Below are positions 20,903 through 33,400 of a stretch of DNA of 64,000 nucleotides, in pieces (within the stretch, counting starts at the first letter, position 1; each line of letters begins with the position of its first letter). The notes below the pieces were generated by a model, which saw only the letters and a list, made by a program, of their open reading frames with translations, was not told the origin of the DNA and ran no database searches. Both the position numbers and the translations under genes were made by a program. This stretch comes from Armillaria gallica. Taxonomy: Eukaryota; Basidiomycota; Agaricomycetes; Agaricales; Physalacriaceae. Location: assembly GCA_037576215.1 (NCBI GenBank), contig JBANDB010000007.1, positions 1,705,001 to 1,769,000 of the forward strand. Direction: 5' to 3'.

Positions 20903-23900
20903 GGTTGCAAAATATTAAGAGATTCGTGGAGCAGACACGTATTATATATTGGGTCCGGAGGCAATCGACTAGTACAGCCGTGAGAAACAATCAATTTTCC
21001 GAGGGATGCCGGAGAACTATACACAAAAGACAGTTCTCTCAACTGCAGTCTGCGAACAGATGATTATAATCGGACTTACCGAGCTTCAAATTTATCTCCC
21101 TCCCAGATACCTGAACCCCAAAACATGTTCACCCTCATTTTCTCATTCAATCCATTCGGCTGCTCCCAACCCCGATCATGGTGTTCTTCTTCCCCCAGAT
21201 CGCTATTGAAAGCTGTTGAATCTATGAGTATGCTGTTAATGATCTTTCATAGCTGTAGAAAGCTATTTACGTTCTCACCCCCACATCAGACCAGGGATGC
21301 TTTGCATGATCCGGCATAGAAAAGCTTTCAAGTGATCAACTTCGCGTCGAGAGAAAAAAACGGCCTTCATCTAAGCGCCGTTTACTACGTGTACGCGAGA
21401 AGTTCGAAGTTATCTGTGGGAAGATCACGCGAGATCTTTCCCCCATCTACGCCCAAATGAATAACGTACTATTCTGTACAATCAGATACGAAATGAACAA
21501 AATAACAGCGCCGCTGACTCACCTCTCCGTTCCTTGACCTAGAGAATCACTCTAGCCATCAACTTGGGCATCTGCTCTTCCACGTGTTCCCAGCAGATTA
21601 TCACTAGATGGATAGCCTCCACAAAGTAGCCCTCCGCGTCTATCATAAGACGAGAATTATCGATCCGCTCCTGGTCAACGAATTCGCAAGCGGAGATACA
21701 CACTGCGCTCTCAGTCGTCACTGATAACGAACTTGAGCGAGATCTATGCGACTAGGATAGGCCTCGGACAACATATAAAACCCGTAATGATGTACAGCAC
21801 GGCGAGCGAAATGAAAAGATTCCGGCTAGGGGAGGTATATAATGTTTGCTGGAGAGACGGTAACGCTTAAATTTCCGGTCGCATTATAGCGCATGCCGTC
21901 GGTTGTCAGCGAATGAAAAATACCTCAAGGCCCTTTCTTACGGGCAGCGAGGTTTGATGGTGTGTCGAAATCTACCCCACCCAGGATCCAGCTGGGTTGG
22001 TGTCGGTCCGATAGCGTCTCTTCCGCTGCATCCTGGAGGATGGAAGGGAAATAGTAGTCCGTACAGAGGCACTCAGTGAAGAGACCCCTCGTGCGTATGC
22101 CCCAATCCAATCTGTGCAGTCCAAGCACTTTTACGAGAAGCGCGATCCATGGTGCAAGTCTGAAGAAGTCTTGCAAGAATACAGCCTTTAGGCCCAAGAA
22201 TGTTGACAAGAACCACTTCTGAGAAGAGGTGCGCCCGACGGGAAGAGAGAAATAAGCGGCAAGGGAACGGGATCGGAGGGTAGGTACGTCGTCGTAGTTT
22301 ATATCTATGATCTTGTCGAGATCTTCGGGTGGCAGCGATAAAAAAAGAATTCGGATTTGAAGCCCGGATAGTCATTTGGCTAGGACTGTTCAGAAATTTT
22401 GCTCCAAGGAAAATGGGAGATACCCTACCTTGAACGTAAATGGCCCGGGATCACCTTCAGGATGTCACGAAGTGGTTCAGGACCTTAGCAAGTCCCATCG
22501 GCCCTGCACGTGTGCACCTCGGAGAAGAGGGCAGATAACTTGAACGGACTTTGGATGAAGACCACGATATCACGCTGCTCCCTACAGTAGATCGTCGAAA
22601 TTTCCAACAGTCCCTCCTTCAAGGACAGAGGGCAATAGGTGGAAACCAATTCGTTGGGTTTGGGCTTCCGGTGCGACTTATATCGAGGGAGATGGAGTCC
22701 CTGTAAATCCTACGGCCGTAACGTCCTGGCGATACGAGCATCCCACACCAAAACAAATGCAAGCTACTGTGCCTCTATGACGAACACACGCGCGCGATAA
22801 GCGAAGTTCTCGCCGTGACATTTAAACCATCGTAAAAGCAAGTAAAGGCAGTCGCGCCGATGATGGATCGATGAAGCGAGTTTTCATGGAGAATTTCAAC
22901 GAAGAGACGATGGAAGGGAGGTTAGAGGTCGCCGCCGCTTCTGTAGTAAGAAACTCTGTACAAGCACCAGATATCGATAATGGAGGATTGGCAAGGGTGT
23001 TTGTAACCTACTCGGGGGCCAGCAAGCTTAGTCAGGATTTTGACTTGACTTCGTACCACCATACCTACCTCGTTATCAATATAACAGCTTCTATTGTTCT
23101 GTCCTTCTCTTGTGCCACGTCCACCCGTAAAAAAAGTGACCGATAACTTGACAAAAGACGCCAACAGACGGCAACGATGTCCCTCATTCGCCATCCGTCC
23201 AAGCAGGAGAATCGATTGCGTGAAGTGGAAAGTTGACTAGTGACTGCAAAAATAACGGTGAGCTATCTTGTGGTTCCACCTAGAGTCGATTCTTACTCGC
23301 GGCGTTGGATAGCCCTTGGTCGCGCTATCCAGTGAAAGGAGCTCAGCAAAGCCGACGTGGTTACCATCTCGCTTGCTGCCTATTCGTCCGATTGTCCTAT
23401 TCGCCTTTGGAGATGGCTACATAATCAGCTCTGGGCTGGGCAGAAATCCTTGTCGTACCCGATAAAATTGACATCAGGGTTTGCGTACGGATGACAGGTG
23501 GGCTGTTGCTACAATCAAATCGCATCTCGCATCTAATGCAGAGGACATCTCAGAGAAGAGGTCCGTTCATGACGGAGGTTGAGCATATCAAACGGAGTCC
23601 TTCACTCTTCAGTGGAGCTTAGTATCCTTTCCGACTCTCTTCATCGACCTCCACAGCAACCGAAACTCAATGTACCACTCACGACTCATCATCTCCTTCA
23701 TTGCATTTGCCAAGGAAGGTACATATTTGTCGACCCCGAATTCCTTCCCCGCTCGCTCAAGAACGTAACAAAAACCATTCATTCTACTATGTCTGCACCT
23801 CTGACTCTGTGCTCATGTTTCTTCCACAAAAGAGCTTGCACACGTGCACCCGACTCTTGTTCTACCATTTGATTCGGCGCGTGGAGCCGGAAAAGGATCG

Positions 23901-24076
23901 GCAGGACCCTTTTCCCCGTAGTCCATCACACGGCGAAATCTAACAGCACGGAGGAGACAAGTGATGTTGCTTTATTTGGCAACAACCAGCTATCCTCCTC
24001 CTCGACGCCCAGTGCAAACCCAGCATTTGTCATGTGTGGGGAACTGGGAACGGGAAGGGGAAGGCGCTTTCTCATA
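20903..24076. other. Region without a confident gene
   Basis: Short frames only. A 94-codon minus frame at 21925-22209 and a 91-codon plus frame at 22871-23146 show no recognised domain. No repeat of note was seen before the MITE that begins at 24077. Confidence 0.45.
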
Positions 24077-24816
24077 AGGTAGGCGACATCCATGATCCGC
24101 TTAGGTCACGTGATCGTTTTGACATGACCAAATTGGGCGAACCAGATGCTCGAGGAGCTGTAGGACTCGCTACAGGCTCAATGTTTCAAATATGAAAAAT
24201 AGAAGTTGTTATAAAATAGGGTGGGTAGCTGGAAATGAAAAGGATTTATGAACAGATGGGTATTCATGAAGGAATTATCAATTCATTGCGAAAATTCTGC
24301 TGTCTATACAATATTATATGTGTTTCTTCTCTAATCCACTCAGAATACTTTCTAATACCAACAGATAGTCTCCACAGTGTATTGGAAGGCTGGTATATGC
24401 ATATAGCATTCAACACACATCCATTAACATCATTGTTAAATTCATTGAAAATTCATTGTCCTTTCCTGGTGCTCTATTACTTGCTTCACTGGTTTGTGAG
24501 TATTGGGGCAACTTTCAGAACCCCTTATATTCATGTTTTGAAGTGATTCACCTTTATAACAACCCGAGAGACGCCTGAGATGTGTGATTATAGGCATGGG
24601 AGCTCTTAAATCGGTAATTACTTCTTTTGAGCGATGTCTTTGGAGAAATTTTTACTGGGACTAAACAAAGTACCTTTTAATGCACAATTTCTATTTTCTA
24701 CTTCGGACATATCCATAGGAGGAAGATGAATAGTTAACTTTTTCTTCAAGCGTCGCCCAATTTGGTCATGGCATAATGATCACGTGACCTAAGCGGATCA
24801 TGGATGTCGCCTACCT
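24077..24816. mobile_element. MITE with 64-bp terminal inverted repeats, 740 bp
   Basis: Left end 24077-24140 and right end 24753-24816 are inverted copies, starting AGGTAGGCGACATCCATGAT. The first 39 bases match perfectly and only three of 64 differ. Both ends abut TA, fitting a Tc1/mariner-type target-site duplication. The ends contain CACGTG. The interior is A/T-rich with no transposase; a 103-codon frame at 24235-24546 looks like chance. Different ends show this is not the same family as the element at 10399-11048. Confidence 0.85.
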
Positions 24817-25011
24817 TATACATATTACCAATGAATAAAAGGCCACAGGCGAGCACTCTTGTACGCGTACGCACTTTGCTCACACCTAAGGGTAGACGAG
24901 TACGCACTAACTCCCAAGTTTCTAGTAGCATTTGTCGTTCCCTGAGTGGTCTGTACTAGGGGCTTGATATATGTTTCGGAACAGGTATAACCATACGCTC
25001 AACTTTTCAGG

Positions 25012-25102
25012 GGCGCTATAGTGTAGTGGCAGCACATGGGATTCTGATGAGGAATTGCTAAGCAATATTCCCATAACCCAGGTTCGACCCCTGGTAGTGC
25101 CT
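25012..25102 (+). tRNA. tRNA-Gln (anticodon CUG) with 20-nt intron
   Basis: Acceptor GGCGCTA (25012-25018) pairs with TAGTGCC (25095-25101, one G-U). The D-arm is GTGT/GCAC, the anticodon stem TGGGA/TCCCA with loop TTCTGA..T giving anticodon CTG, and the T-arm CCAGG-TTCGACC-CCTGG. An intron of about 20 nt (25048-25067) sits one base 3' of the anticodon, the canonical eukaryotic place. The discriminator is T. Confidence 0.93.
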
Positions 25103-25108
25103 TCTTAA

Positions 25109-25113
25109 TTTTT
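25109..25113 (+). terminator. RNA polymerase III terminator of tRNA-Gln
   Basis: TTTTT run 7 nt after the discriminator base, as expected for Pol III termination. Confidence 0.75.
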
Positions 25114-25626
25114 GCTTGGCTTGTGGTCTTACTGTACAGTCATCAGTGTTGTACGCTCTACGCTCGACGTTCAGCGCCGACTCGTGAGTCGTCAATCATC
25201 ACTCGAGAATCCCCGTCCCAGTGTAGTGTCAGCTTGTCATTTTCATCGACTCAAATCTCGGTGTCTTGTGACCTCGGTGGTACTCAGAAGTGTCTTTACC
25301 GTCGTAATGCGTACTACAATGATAGTCATCGGTATCTACATCATACTTGAGGACGGGAATCGGTTGTTCAATGTACTCCATATGTTAACGAGTTAGGTTT
25401 AAAATCCACTCAAGGCAATAAAGCTTTTCAACGATTTCTTGTAAGCATTCCGGCTCAAACTTGTATGTATTTCCGCTTGAATCCTGACTGCCTTTTACGA
25501 TCGGGAACAAATAATGCGTGGAGAGCAAACCGGAAGTTAACGAATATCTCGGAAGGCCAACCGACACTTGACCCTGCGCCACCATCTACAAACTATGATG
25601 CATGTTGATTGATATTAGTACTTGCA

Positions 25627-27140
25627 CTACAATGGACTATTGGGAAACTGGTTCAAGCTCAAAGTCGACTCTGATTTTGGCTCGAGGACGAAACCGCGAC
25701 GTTGATAGTTTGCTTCCTCTGTCATTTGGAGCTTTGACGGGTGTTAGTTAAACGATTTGAAGTCCATCTTTGGAAAGGGCTCACATATGCTTCGCACCCA
25801 AAGACGTGAATGATTAAGGCGAACCAGAGGGCCATACCCTGGACAACACGAGTGGCCGCGATGTCGTGAAGCTTATCACCATGGGTATCAGCATTGACGG
25901 GGACAAAGGTCCTAGAGAGGTCTACGTCATTCCCGGCACATGCTGGGAACTGCAGCTCGACTGTGGTGATGTTGGTGAGGACGGAACGGAGCTCATCACA
26001 CCGGAATACCTGGTACCAAGCTTCTATGAATTGAGAAGATCAAAACGTGTTCACACGCACAGAGTGGTAGTTGCCAATGTCGGTTACTATTTCTCGCGCG
26101 GCCAGGACAATCAGGCGTGTGGTGATGACGACGCTGAATATTACTACGCCACCTATTTAATTGATCAGGGGATGAGTGATTTTGATAGATACGTCTGGGG
26201 TATACGTACGGAGCATCCATTTCCGGTGTTCCCTGGTGTTTTTCTTGACGTTGGACAATCCGATGATCAAGCAGCCGGCGGAGAGTATGCCGAGCGTGTA
26301 ATACATAGACTGGGAGTTGATTTCCCCGCCAAATCCTCTGTAGCCTATGATGGCGCCGCAGACATTGGAAGGGACCAAGAGAATGACAACAAAGTAGCCT
26401 GAATGGTGAGGAGTTAAACATATTTCTGGTCGATTCTGCAAGAACAAGCATACCGTTTAGACGGTGCACAATTACTGCGCACTTTAAGTAGAGATAAGCG
26501 TGAGCAGTATTCAGAATTCGGGCAGAACTTACACGTCGAATTGCTGGAAGGAACTGAAACACAGAGAAAATTCCACCGACTTCAGGTAGACCTATTCAGA
26601 CCGCTTGTTGATAAAATATACAGGTCGATGACTCACTGACAGCGGTATATATGTGTATCGCATAATTGGCTTTGAATGTCCTTTGATTGAACCAGAACCA
26701 TTGACCTAAGGAACGGATCAAGGATCTGTCGATAGAGCTTTGCTATTATGTTATTGATTACCTGCTGGTGCGTATTTCTTCATTAACGCAAAATTCATGG
26801 TTCGTGCGCCAAACAGAGAGAATCCTATAAGGGCGCCCCCGAAAATGATGACTGATGACAATCAGGACCAAAAGAGAGGCGTTAAAGATTGATCACGCTT
26901 ACAGACTAAGAGGCTGAACCTCTCCTTAAACCCGACGATGCTGCTTATTGTACGATACACCGCTCGACCAGGTATTTTTTGGTGAGATTTCGCTACTGCA
27001 TGCGGTGGAGGCACATCGAAGTACGGTCGGTTAGCATGGTGCGAGTCGTCACTCGCCTTTCCATAACGAGGGTCAACCGTAAAGACGTCTCCTGGATTGG
27101 GTAGTTCAGAAGTAATGGTTCTCGGTGAGTAGACAGACAT
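25627..27140 (-). CDS. DUF2306 multi-pass membrane protein, copy A
   Basis: About nine exons. It starts MSVYSPRTITSELPNPGDVF at 27140; the first donor follows RFSLLV at 26903. Later exons carry GGALIGFSLFGARTMNFALM, QWFWFNQRTFKANYAIHIYT, EVGGIFSVFQFLPAIRR, AVIVHRLNG, a long exon with SNVCGAIIGYRGFGGEINSQ and REHRKWMLR, then VVIFSVVITTRLIVLAAREI and VFRCDELR, and last LQMTEEANYQRRGFVLEP with stop at 25627. The HRxWMLR motif and several hydrophobic helices are typical of DUF2306 proteins, whose function is unknown. About 363 residues. Phases agree throughout, so it looks intact. It is paralogous to 31898-33400. Confidence 0.8.
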
Positions 27141-28578
27141 CGTGGGTGGTGGGCAAAGCGACTGCAAGCGCCATCCACGGCCATATCAATGTAAACGATC
27201 CCTGGGATTCCACTTTCAGTAATAAGCACTAATATAGTAGTGGCAATCACCATCGAGTTTAGAATACTGCAGCTGAACCAATGCTATTCAGCTCGAATCA
27301 CACTCGGCTATCCATGAGGATACCGGACGGAGATAGCTTAGGACCGTAAACTTGGTTCTATGGCGCCAAAGGATTCTCCGCTGCTTTGGGGTAAGGTCTA
27401 CCCATGGTTGGAGCGCGGGTAGTATTTTTAGTGATTGAGCATCCGTGAAGCGCGAAGTATCCTCAAACACCCCAGCGTTGCACATCTGACAGCTTCCGTG
27501 TGGGGTTTCGTGGAGGGAATATATGGAAGTCACTAGTGTGTTTATGGGGAGATCTCTTGGAAGAAATTCCGATTCAGGTTAGTTGCATATCCCGGAGATC
27601 TTAAACGCGAAAAAATACAAGCCGGCTCACGGATAGCTGGGATGCTACAGATACTCACATAGAACTACACTGTCAGCGTAGGTGTATTTTCGGAAATACC
27701 AAGGCTGTCCCATATCCAACGCTTACATTCCGGTTTCCGCATAAGCCGAACTGAGAAGCCGGCATCGACACACTGCTTCGAGCACAGGCACCCCGGTTCC
27801 TGCTGGGGTCCAAATTCGACGTAGTAAAGACTGGAAAAATGAGCGCAATCATGCATGTATGGTTACGATAAAAAATCGTCGAGAAGTTTGACGCAGAGAC
27901 GGTGGATCGGAGAAACCCTCTTTTTGTGATGGGCTGGGCATGCGCACTGGACATCGAGGCGGGAAGGAAACATCTCCCGACAATGACTTCAGCTAAGAAG
28001 GAAGTGAAAGTGAGCGGGCGAGGATACAGTGCATAAGCACTTAGTTACGTACGTTGGATTCTTGTGCTGACTCAGAAGCCCGACCGGACTTGGGTAGATT
28101 GGTGTCAACTCAATCATAGCGAGCCTGAGGAATTACTAAAGAAGATCAATTATTTAGTCTCTCAGAGTCTCTCAGCCGAGCATGAGTAGCGTACCTGATA
28201 GGTCTGTAAACTGCACGGCTAGTTACAGAATTTGAATGGTTACTGGTATACTATTGGTATCTTACAAAACAACTTTCAACAAACGGCGGGACGCGGCGCG
28301 GTGCGTGAACGTTTGAACAGAGGTCAATCGAGTTGAAATCAAGGAACAAGCAATTAAAATATTGATGATTGATTGATGAATCTTGGTTTACGGCAATTTA
28401 CAAGTGCTGATATAGCAGTCTGCAAGGTGGAAATATTAGCTCGTAGTGAGGACAGGAGATATTATCATTTGGTATCGCAAGTGAGAGATATACGAATTTT
28501 GAGTAGTACATGTACTGATACAATAGTGATAGGCTACACATCATTAATGGGAACGAAAGACGCAGTCTTGAGGAAAAG
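27141..28578. other. Intergenic, includes duplicated upstream flank
   Basis: Positions about 27290-27540 resemble 33530-33740 (shared frames around SLKILPA), so the duplication that made the two DUF2306 genes included several hundred bases of upstream sequence. Two overlapping frames at 27665-27954 have no recognised domain. Confidence 0.5.
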
Positions 28579-29407
28579 TTACATAGCCATAGAAACACCA
28601 ACTATCGCCGGCCAGAGGACAAAGAGAAGCCTAGCATCGAAGCGACGCGAATGAGCAGCAGAGTACGGATGTGAGTCACCAGAGGTCGTATCTAAGGGAC
28701 CTGCGTAAACAGTGGATCCTGGAGGCGATGCAACGGTTGAGGAATATGAAGAACTACCACTAGCCTCAGACTGTGTAGCTGTGGTTTGGAGAGCGGCGGT
28801 AGCGGTTTCCGCGGACGTGTCAGAATAGGGAGAGGCGTCGTAGGAAATCGGAAGAGAAGAGAGAAGATCAGGTATGCCTGCGATTGTGAAATCGGCAGTG
28901 TAGACGATATTTTTCGAGTCGGATTCAGATATCCAACGCATGGTACTGACAGAACATGTTAGCATTTGCAGCAAAAGGAAAGATGATTTGGAATTGAGAG
29001 AAGAGGCACTAACTAATCGCTGCCTTTATATCTTAGCCATGGGGAGAGATAAACGGTGTACGTTTGTGACTGAGTCTGGACGTTTCTGGCGAGGGTTCCT
29101 ATGTATGTCTATCAATGCAGGGACGAAAGAAGGATGTCAGTAAAGGCGATATCACGGAGAACATAGATCAACATACATGGTTCCCAGCAAAGAGCTCCAC
29201 CTTGAATCTTCCCATTTCCTTCGCGTCCTTGAGCGTCGAGCGCCAATTCAGCACGGCGGGCTCGGCGACTTTGTATACGGTCGCCGCGACGGGCTCAGTT
29301 GGGTAGATAGACGCGTTCACCGTTGGAATGGAGCAGACAAGAATGAATAAAAAGATCCAAGTGAGAACGGTTTGGAAAACGACCGGCGTTAGGAACAGAA
29401 CGGACAT
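28579..29407 (-). CDS. Kre9/KNH1-like N-domain secreted protein, probable GPI anchor
   Basis: Three exons (29177-29407, 29014-29108, 28579-28945) give 230 residues. The N-terminus is a long hydrophobic signal (MSVLFLTPVVFQTVLTWIFL...), then IYPTEPVAATVYKVAEPAVL, MGRFKVELFAGNHTYIGTLA and YTMRWISESDSKNIVYTADF, the signature of the Ser/Thr-rich cell-wall family whose N-domain resembles yeast Kre9/Knh1. A Ser/Thr-rich stalk follows and the end (RLLFVLWPAIVGVSMAM) fits a GPI-anchor signal. The second donor is GTTAGT, within GATTA|GTTAGT. An ATG nine codons upstream is also possible. The likely role is in the cell wall or at its surface. Confidence 0.82.
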
Positions 29408-29651
29408 CGTGGTTAATGTTAAGTTGGATTTCAACTGGATCGAGGCTGACCGCGGTCACGGTCCTTACGCGTGATTTCCGGGCCGGGTGTTAGGCACTGC
29501 CCAGTCCGTCGACTCCGGCCAATACCTGTGCTTGACTTGTGCTCTTCAGACAAGTCATCTTCATTCCATCGGGCTATTGGCAGTAATAAGTAAGTCAAGA
29601 GTAATATTCAGGGTATTACACAAGTACGCGCTTTCATAAATAGGCCAAATG

Positions 29652-31076
29652 TTAAAGGTAATCACTATCCACCCAATCAGCATAGTCACTACCCAAGACG
29701 TCCGATATCGTGTAACCGCTGGTTGAAGTGAGTGTTTTGGCAAAAGACGCACGAGTGCCAGAAGCGCCGGATCCTAGAAAGAACACCTTAGGCACAAAAC
29801 GAACGAGGCCACGTTGTACGTACCGATACTTTCGTATTCGGCAAAAGTAACATGGTCGGTATTGGGTGAGCTGCTAGACCACTGTTCCCAGCCAGCACTG
29901 TTGATCAAGTTTCCGAGCGAGCAGGATGTGTAAACGACCCTAATTTTCTTTTGTTCAACTGCACACAATTGCGGGCGGAACAGCATGTGACATACCGAGC
30001 ATAGTCTTCCCATGGACGTCCAAGGTACACTTTCCCTTGGAGAGATGTCGTCGCTGAGCTGCTAGTGGTGATAGTTGCTTTGTTAATGACGACTGAGATT
30101 AACGGTAAGATTGAGATACAATCCGGATGGGGTCTCAATAACTTACATAGACTTACTCCGGACGACGAGGAGCGTCCGTTAGCGGTGATTGCTCCAGCAC
30201 CTACGGAAGCAATCATATTCTTGTGGAAGTATGCCCGTGCATATTGACCGAAAATGTAATCGACGGCTCCCTCGATGTAACACGAGCCATAGAATTGGTT
30301 ACCCGTTTCGGCTAGCACTGTGTCCTGATAGCTGTTCGCAATTGGTCAAATACCCGTCTCGGGGCGAGGGACAAGAATAGTATACCTGTAGAAGCCCACA
30401 CCGTAATAGCCTTGGTTCGTTCCATATGCACTCAGAGCCAACGCCTGGCCGTTCGTACTCGCTTGACCGAACTAAAGGACATGATCAAAATATATTCCCA
30501 TGGACTAGTCACAGGCGTACCGTGTTTTTCACGTTAACGTTGTATAAGGCAAAGTCGTCTTTGTGTACACGTAGGGTCCCAGTCAAATCATCGGTGCCTG
30601 CACTGCCAAGAGAGCTCGAATGAGTGATCGTGACCGTATTGCCCGTGTAGCTGCTGGTATCGGAAGTCTGGCCCATGATCTAGGCACCGGATAGTCAACC
30701 CTACTGGTCGAATGACACTACAGGAAAGTAGACGTACAGTCGTCTGACCATCCCGATCGATGTAGACCTGTTCAGAGTAGGTGCCTAAACGTATTATTCA
30801 GTCCCGCCTCGAATATTAATATCTGAGGGGGACGTTCGACTTGCCTGCATAAATAAAAATAACCTGTTCAGTTCCATCGTCAGGGAGCGAGTCCACTGCG
30901 GATTGCACCGTGCTGTGCTCTCCGGACTTGGTTCCACTGCCTCGCACGACCACAGCACCGCTGGGCGCAGAGGTACGGCTATCGCGTTTCACAGCGGGAG
31001 TCGCATCCACGATGCAGGCGGCGAAAAGAACAAGAAGACAAAAGAACGTTAGGGCTCGGAGGGAAAGGAAAGCCAT
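29652..31076 (-). CDS. Pectin methylesterase (CE8), secreted
   Basis: Eight exons (30845-31076, 30738-30784, 30521-30679, 30386-30471, 30147-30331, 29996-30092, 29824-29939, 29652-29773) give 347 residues. A signal peptide (MAFLSLRALTFFCLLVLF) precedes a right-handed beta-helix enzyme with IYAGTYSEQVYID, GFYSYQDTVLA (about residues 172-182), GAVDYIFGQ (about 196-204) and VYLGRPWEDYAR (about 257-268). The catalytic Gln, two Asp and Arg are all present. It de-esterifies plant pectin outside the cell. Intron 1 has a GC donor (GCA G|GCAAGT), required to make AGTYSEQ. Intron 5 has two GTAAGT sites 10 bp apart; only the downstream one keeps frame (SLFVINKATI). It lies between two DUF2306 paralogues. 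Confidence 0.93.
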
Positions 31077-31897
31077 GTCTGTGATCTAGTACCGTTCCGC
31101 CATCCTTAAATACTGACGACTCTGGGACATGAATGTTGTTGGAATATCCGGGCACAGCAACGGGGCGAAAGTTTTCACTGCAGTTTCAGAAGATTCCGTC
31201 CGAGGTTCAGCCGGAGAGAGCAGATGTTCGCAACGCTCGAATTTTTTTGCGTAGCCAAGCAGTGACGGTCCGGGCGCAAGTCTATTTTTGGCACATTCCA
31301 AATGACCGTTACCAAAAATCAGTCAATGGGTGTCATACCTGATTGCAATATTCCGGGTTTTTACAGACCTTTTTCCTAATTTTGCGTTCGTTGAGTCCGC
31401 AAGTTCGTAAAGGAGCTTGTCACATCGAAAGTTGAACGCCAAAACAAGTACCAGCACCGGCTCCTCGACACAAAAAGTAGTTCAGATAGTAGCACGCACC
31501 CTGCCTTCACATTCTGTACCTGGCGTGGTCATCGTCGGCGACAATTTACTCAACTTTGAGTACGCGTTCCGTCCCGACGCTTGCCAGATGGGGGATCTAA
31601 CTCAAGATCTCGACTGATCTTCTTTGATGCTAACAAGTCGTCGGTTTCATGTGTCGCGCATCATGATCTCTCTTGTATATCTGGTCGCTACCGAGGCACT
31701 GCACTTCTTTCCGCTGATTCGCTACAAGGGCATGAATTTCAGGGAATCCGAACACGATCCAGGAGTCTCACAGAGGTTACTCTTAGCTGAAGACAGCCGA
31801 AGGCTGGGTAGTCAAACAACGCTGCCATTGTACATGTTGAATCTTGATAGAAACCGTTACTTACTTACTACATGTAAGGTACACTCGCTAGAATGGA

Positions 31898-33400
31898 TTA
31901 TGGTGAATTTTGACAGCGGCTCAAGTCCAAAGATGGATCCATTTTTGGCTCGAGGACGTAACCGCGTCGTTGGTAGTTCGCTTCTTCTGTCATTTGGAGC
32001 TATTATCAGGTGTGAGCTATACTCGTTGAAGTACATTTTGGAAAGTACTTGCATATGCCTCGCATCCAAAGACATGAATGAATAGGGCGAACCAGAGAGC
32101 CATACCCTGGACAACACGTGTGGCCGCGATTTTATGAAGCTTATCGGCATGGGCGTCAGCAAGGACAGGAACATAAGTATTAGAGAGGTCAGCGCCGTCA
32201 CCAGCGCATGTGGGAAACTGCTGCTCGACTGCGGTGATGTTGGTGAGGACGGTGCGGAGGTCATCACATCGGAATACCTGGTAGGGTCTTATGAATTGAG
32301 AAGACCAAAACGTTTTCGCACCCACAGAATAGTAGTTGCCAATATGCGTGACTATTTGCCGGGCCGATTTGGTGATCAGTTGTGTGGTGATGACGACGCT
32401 AAATATCACCACACCACCTGTTTAAAATGTTCTGTTTGTGAATAAATTTGATAGGTACATCTGGGGTCAACATACGGAGCATCCACTTTCGGTGTTCCCT
32501 AGTTTCTTTCTTGACATTAAGATACCCTATGATAAGGCAGCCAGCAGAGACTATGCCGAGAGTGTAATACATTGACTGGGTGTTTATTTCCCCGCCATAT
32601 GCCCTGTAGCCTACAATCGCGCCGCAGACATTGGAAGGGATCAATAGAATGAGAACAAAATAACCTAAACAGTGAAGAGTTAAGCGTGTTCAAGGCGGAT
32701 TCCGCAGAAGTAAGCGTACCATTTAGACGGTGCACAATTACAGCACGCTTCACGTGGGGATCAGCATGAACACTGATGCAGAATCCATGCAGAACTTACA
32801 CGTCGAATGGCTGGAAGGAACTGAAACAGGGCAAAGATTCCGCCAACTTGGCGTAATCAGACTTCCACTTGATAAAGCATGGTGACCAGGGACTCACAGA
32901 CGGAGGTGTATATATGTATCGCATAATTGACTTTCATCATTTTCTGGCTGTACCAGAACCATTGACCTAAGAAGCGGATCAGGGGCCAATCAATATGACT
33001 GTACTAATTTATTTATTACCTGCTGGTGCGTATTTCTTCATCAGCGCAAAATCCATTGTTCGTGCGGAGTACAGACAGAAGCCCAGGAGGGCTCCCCCGA
33101 AAAAAATGACTGAGGGCTATCAGGACGGAGAAAAAGTATCTAAAGTTAACGAGGCCTACAGAGAAAGAGACTCCACCTCTGTTTAAACCCAACGATGTTG
33201 CCCATTGTAAAATAGGCCGAGCGACCAGGTATTTTCCGGCGTGGTTTTTTTTCTGCGTGCAGTGGAACCGTGTTCAAGTACATTTGGTGCGCAGTGTCAT
33301 TGTTCTCATCCGACCTCCCGTACGGAAGGTCAACCGTAGTAAAGACGTCTTCCGGATCAGGCGCTCCTGAAGCCATGGTTCTTGGTGAGTAGATGGACAT
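31898..33400 (-). CDS. DUF2306 multi-pass membrane protein, copy B
   Basis: Paralogue of 25627-27140 with the same exon layout. It starts MSIYSPRTMASGAPDPEDVF at 33400, contains SNVCGAIVGYRAYGGEINTQ, REHRKWMLR, QLITKSARQIVTHIGNYYS, VFRCDDLRTVL and MALWFALFIHVFGCEAY, and ends LQMTEEANYQRRGYVLEP..CQNSP. The last intron begins GC (TAT|GCAAGTAC), where copy A has GTGAGC, a natural GT-to-GC donor difference between paralogues. All other splice sites match copy A and no break was seen. Several transmembrane helices; function unknown. Confidence 0.8.

Noticed and set aside
24235..24546. 103-codon ORF inside the second MITE as a transposase
   Set aside because: Too short, A/T-driven composition, and no DDE/DDD-like or helix-turn-helix motif.
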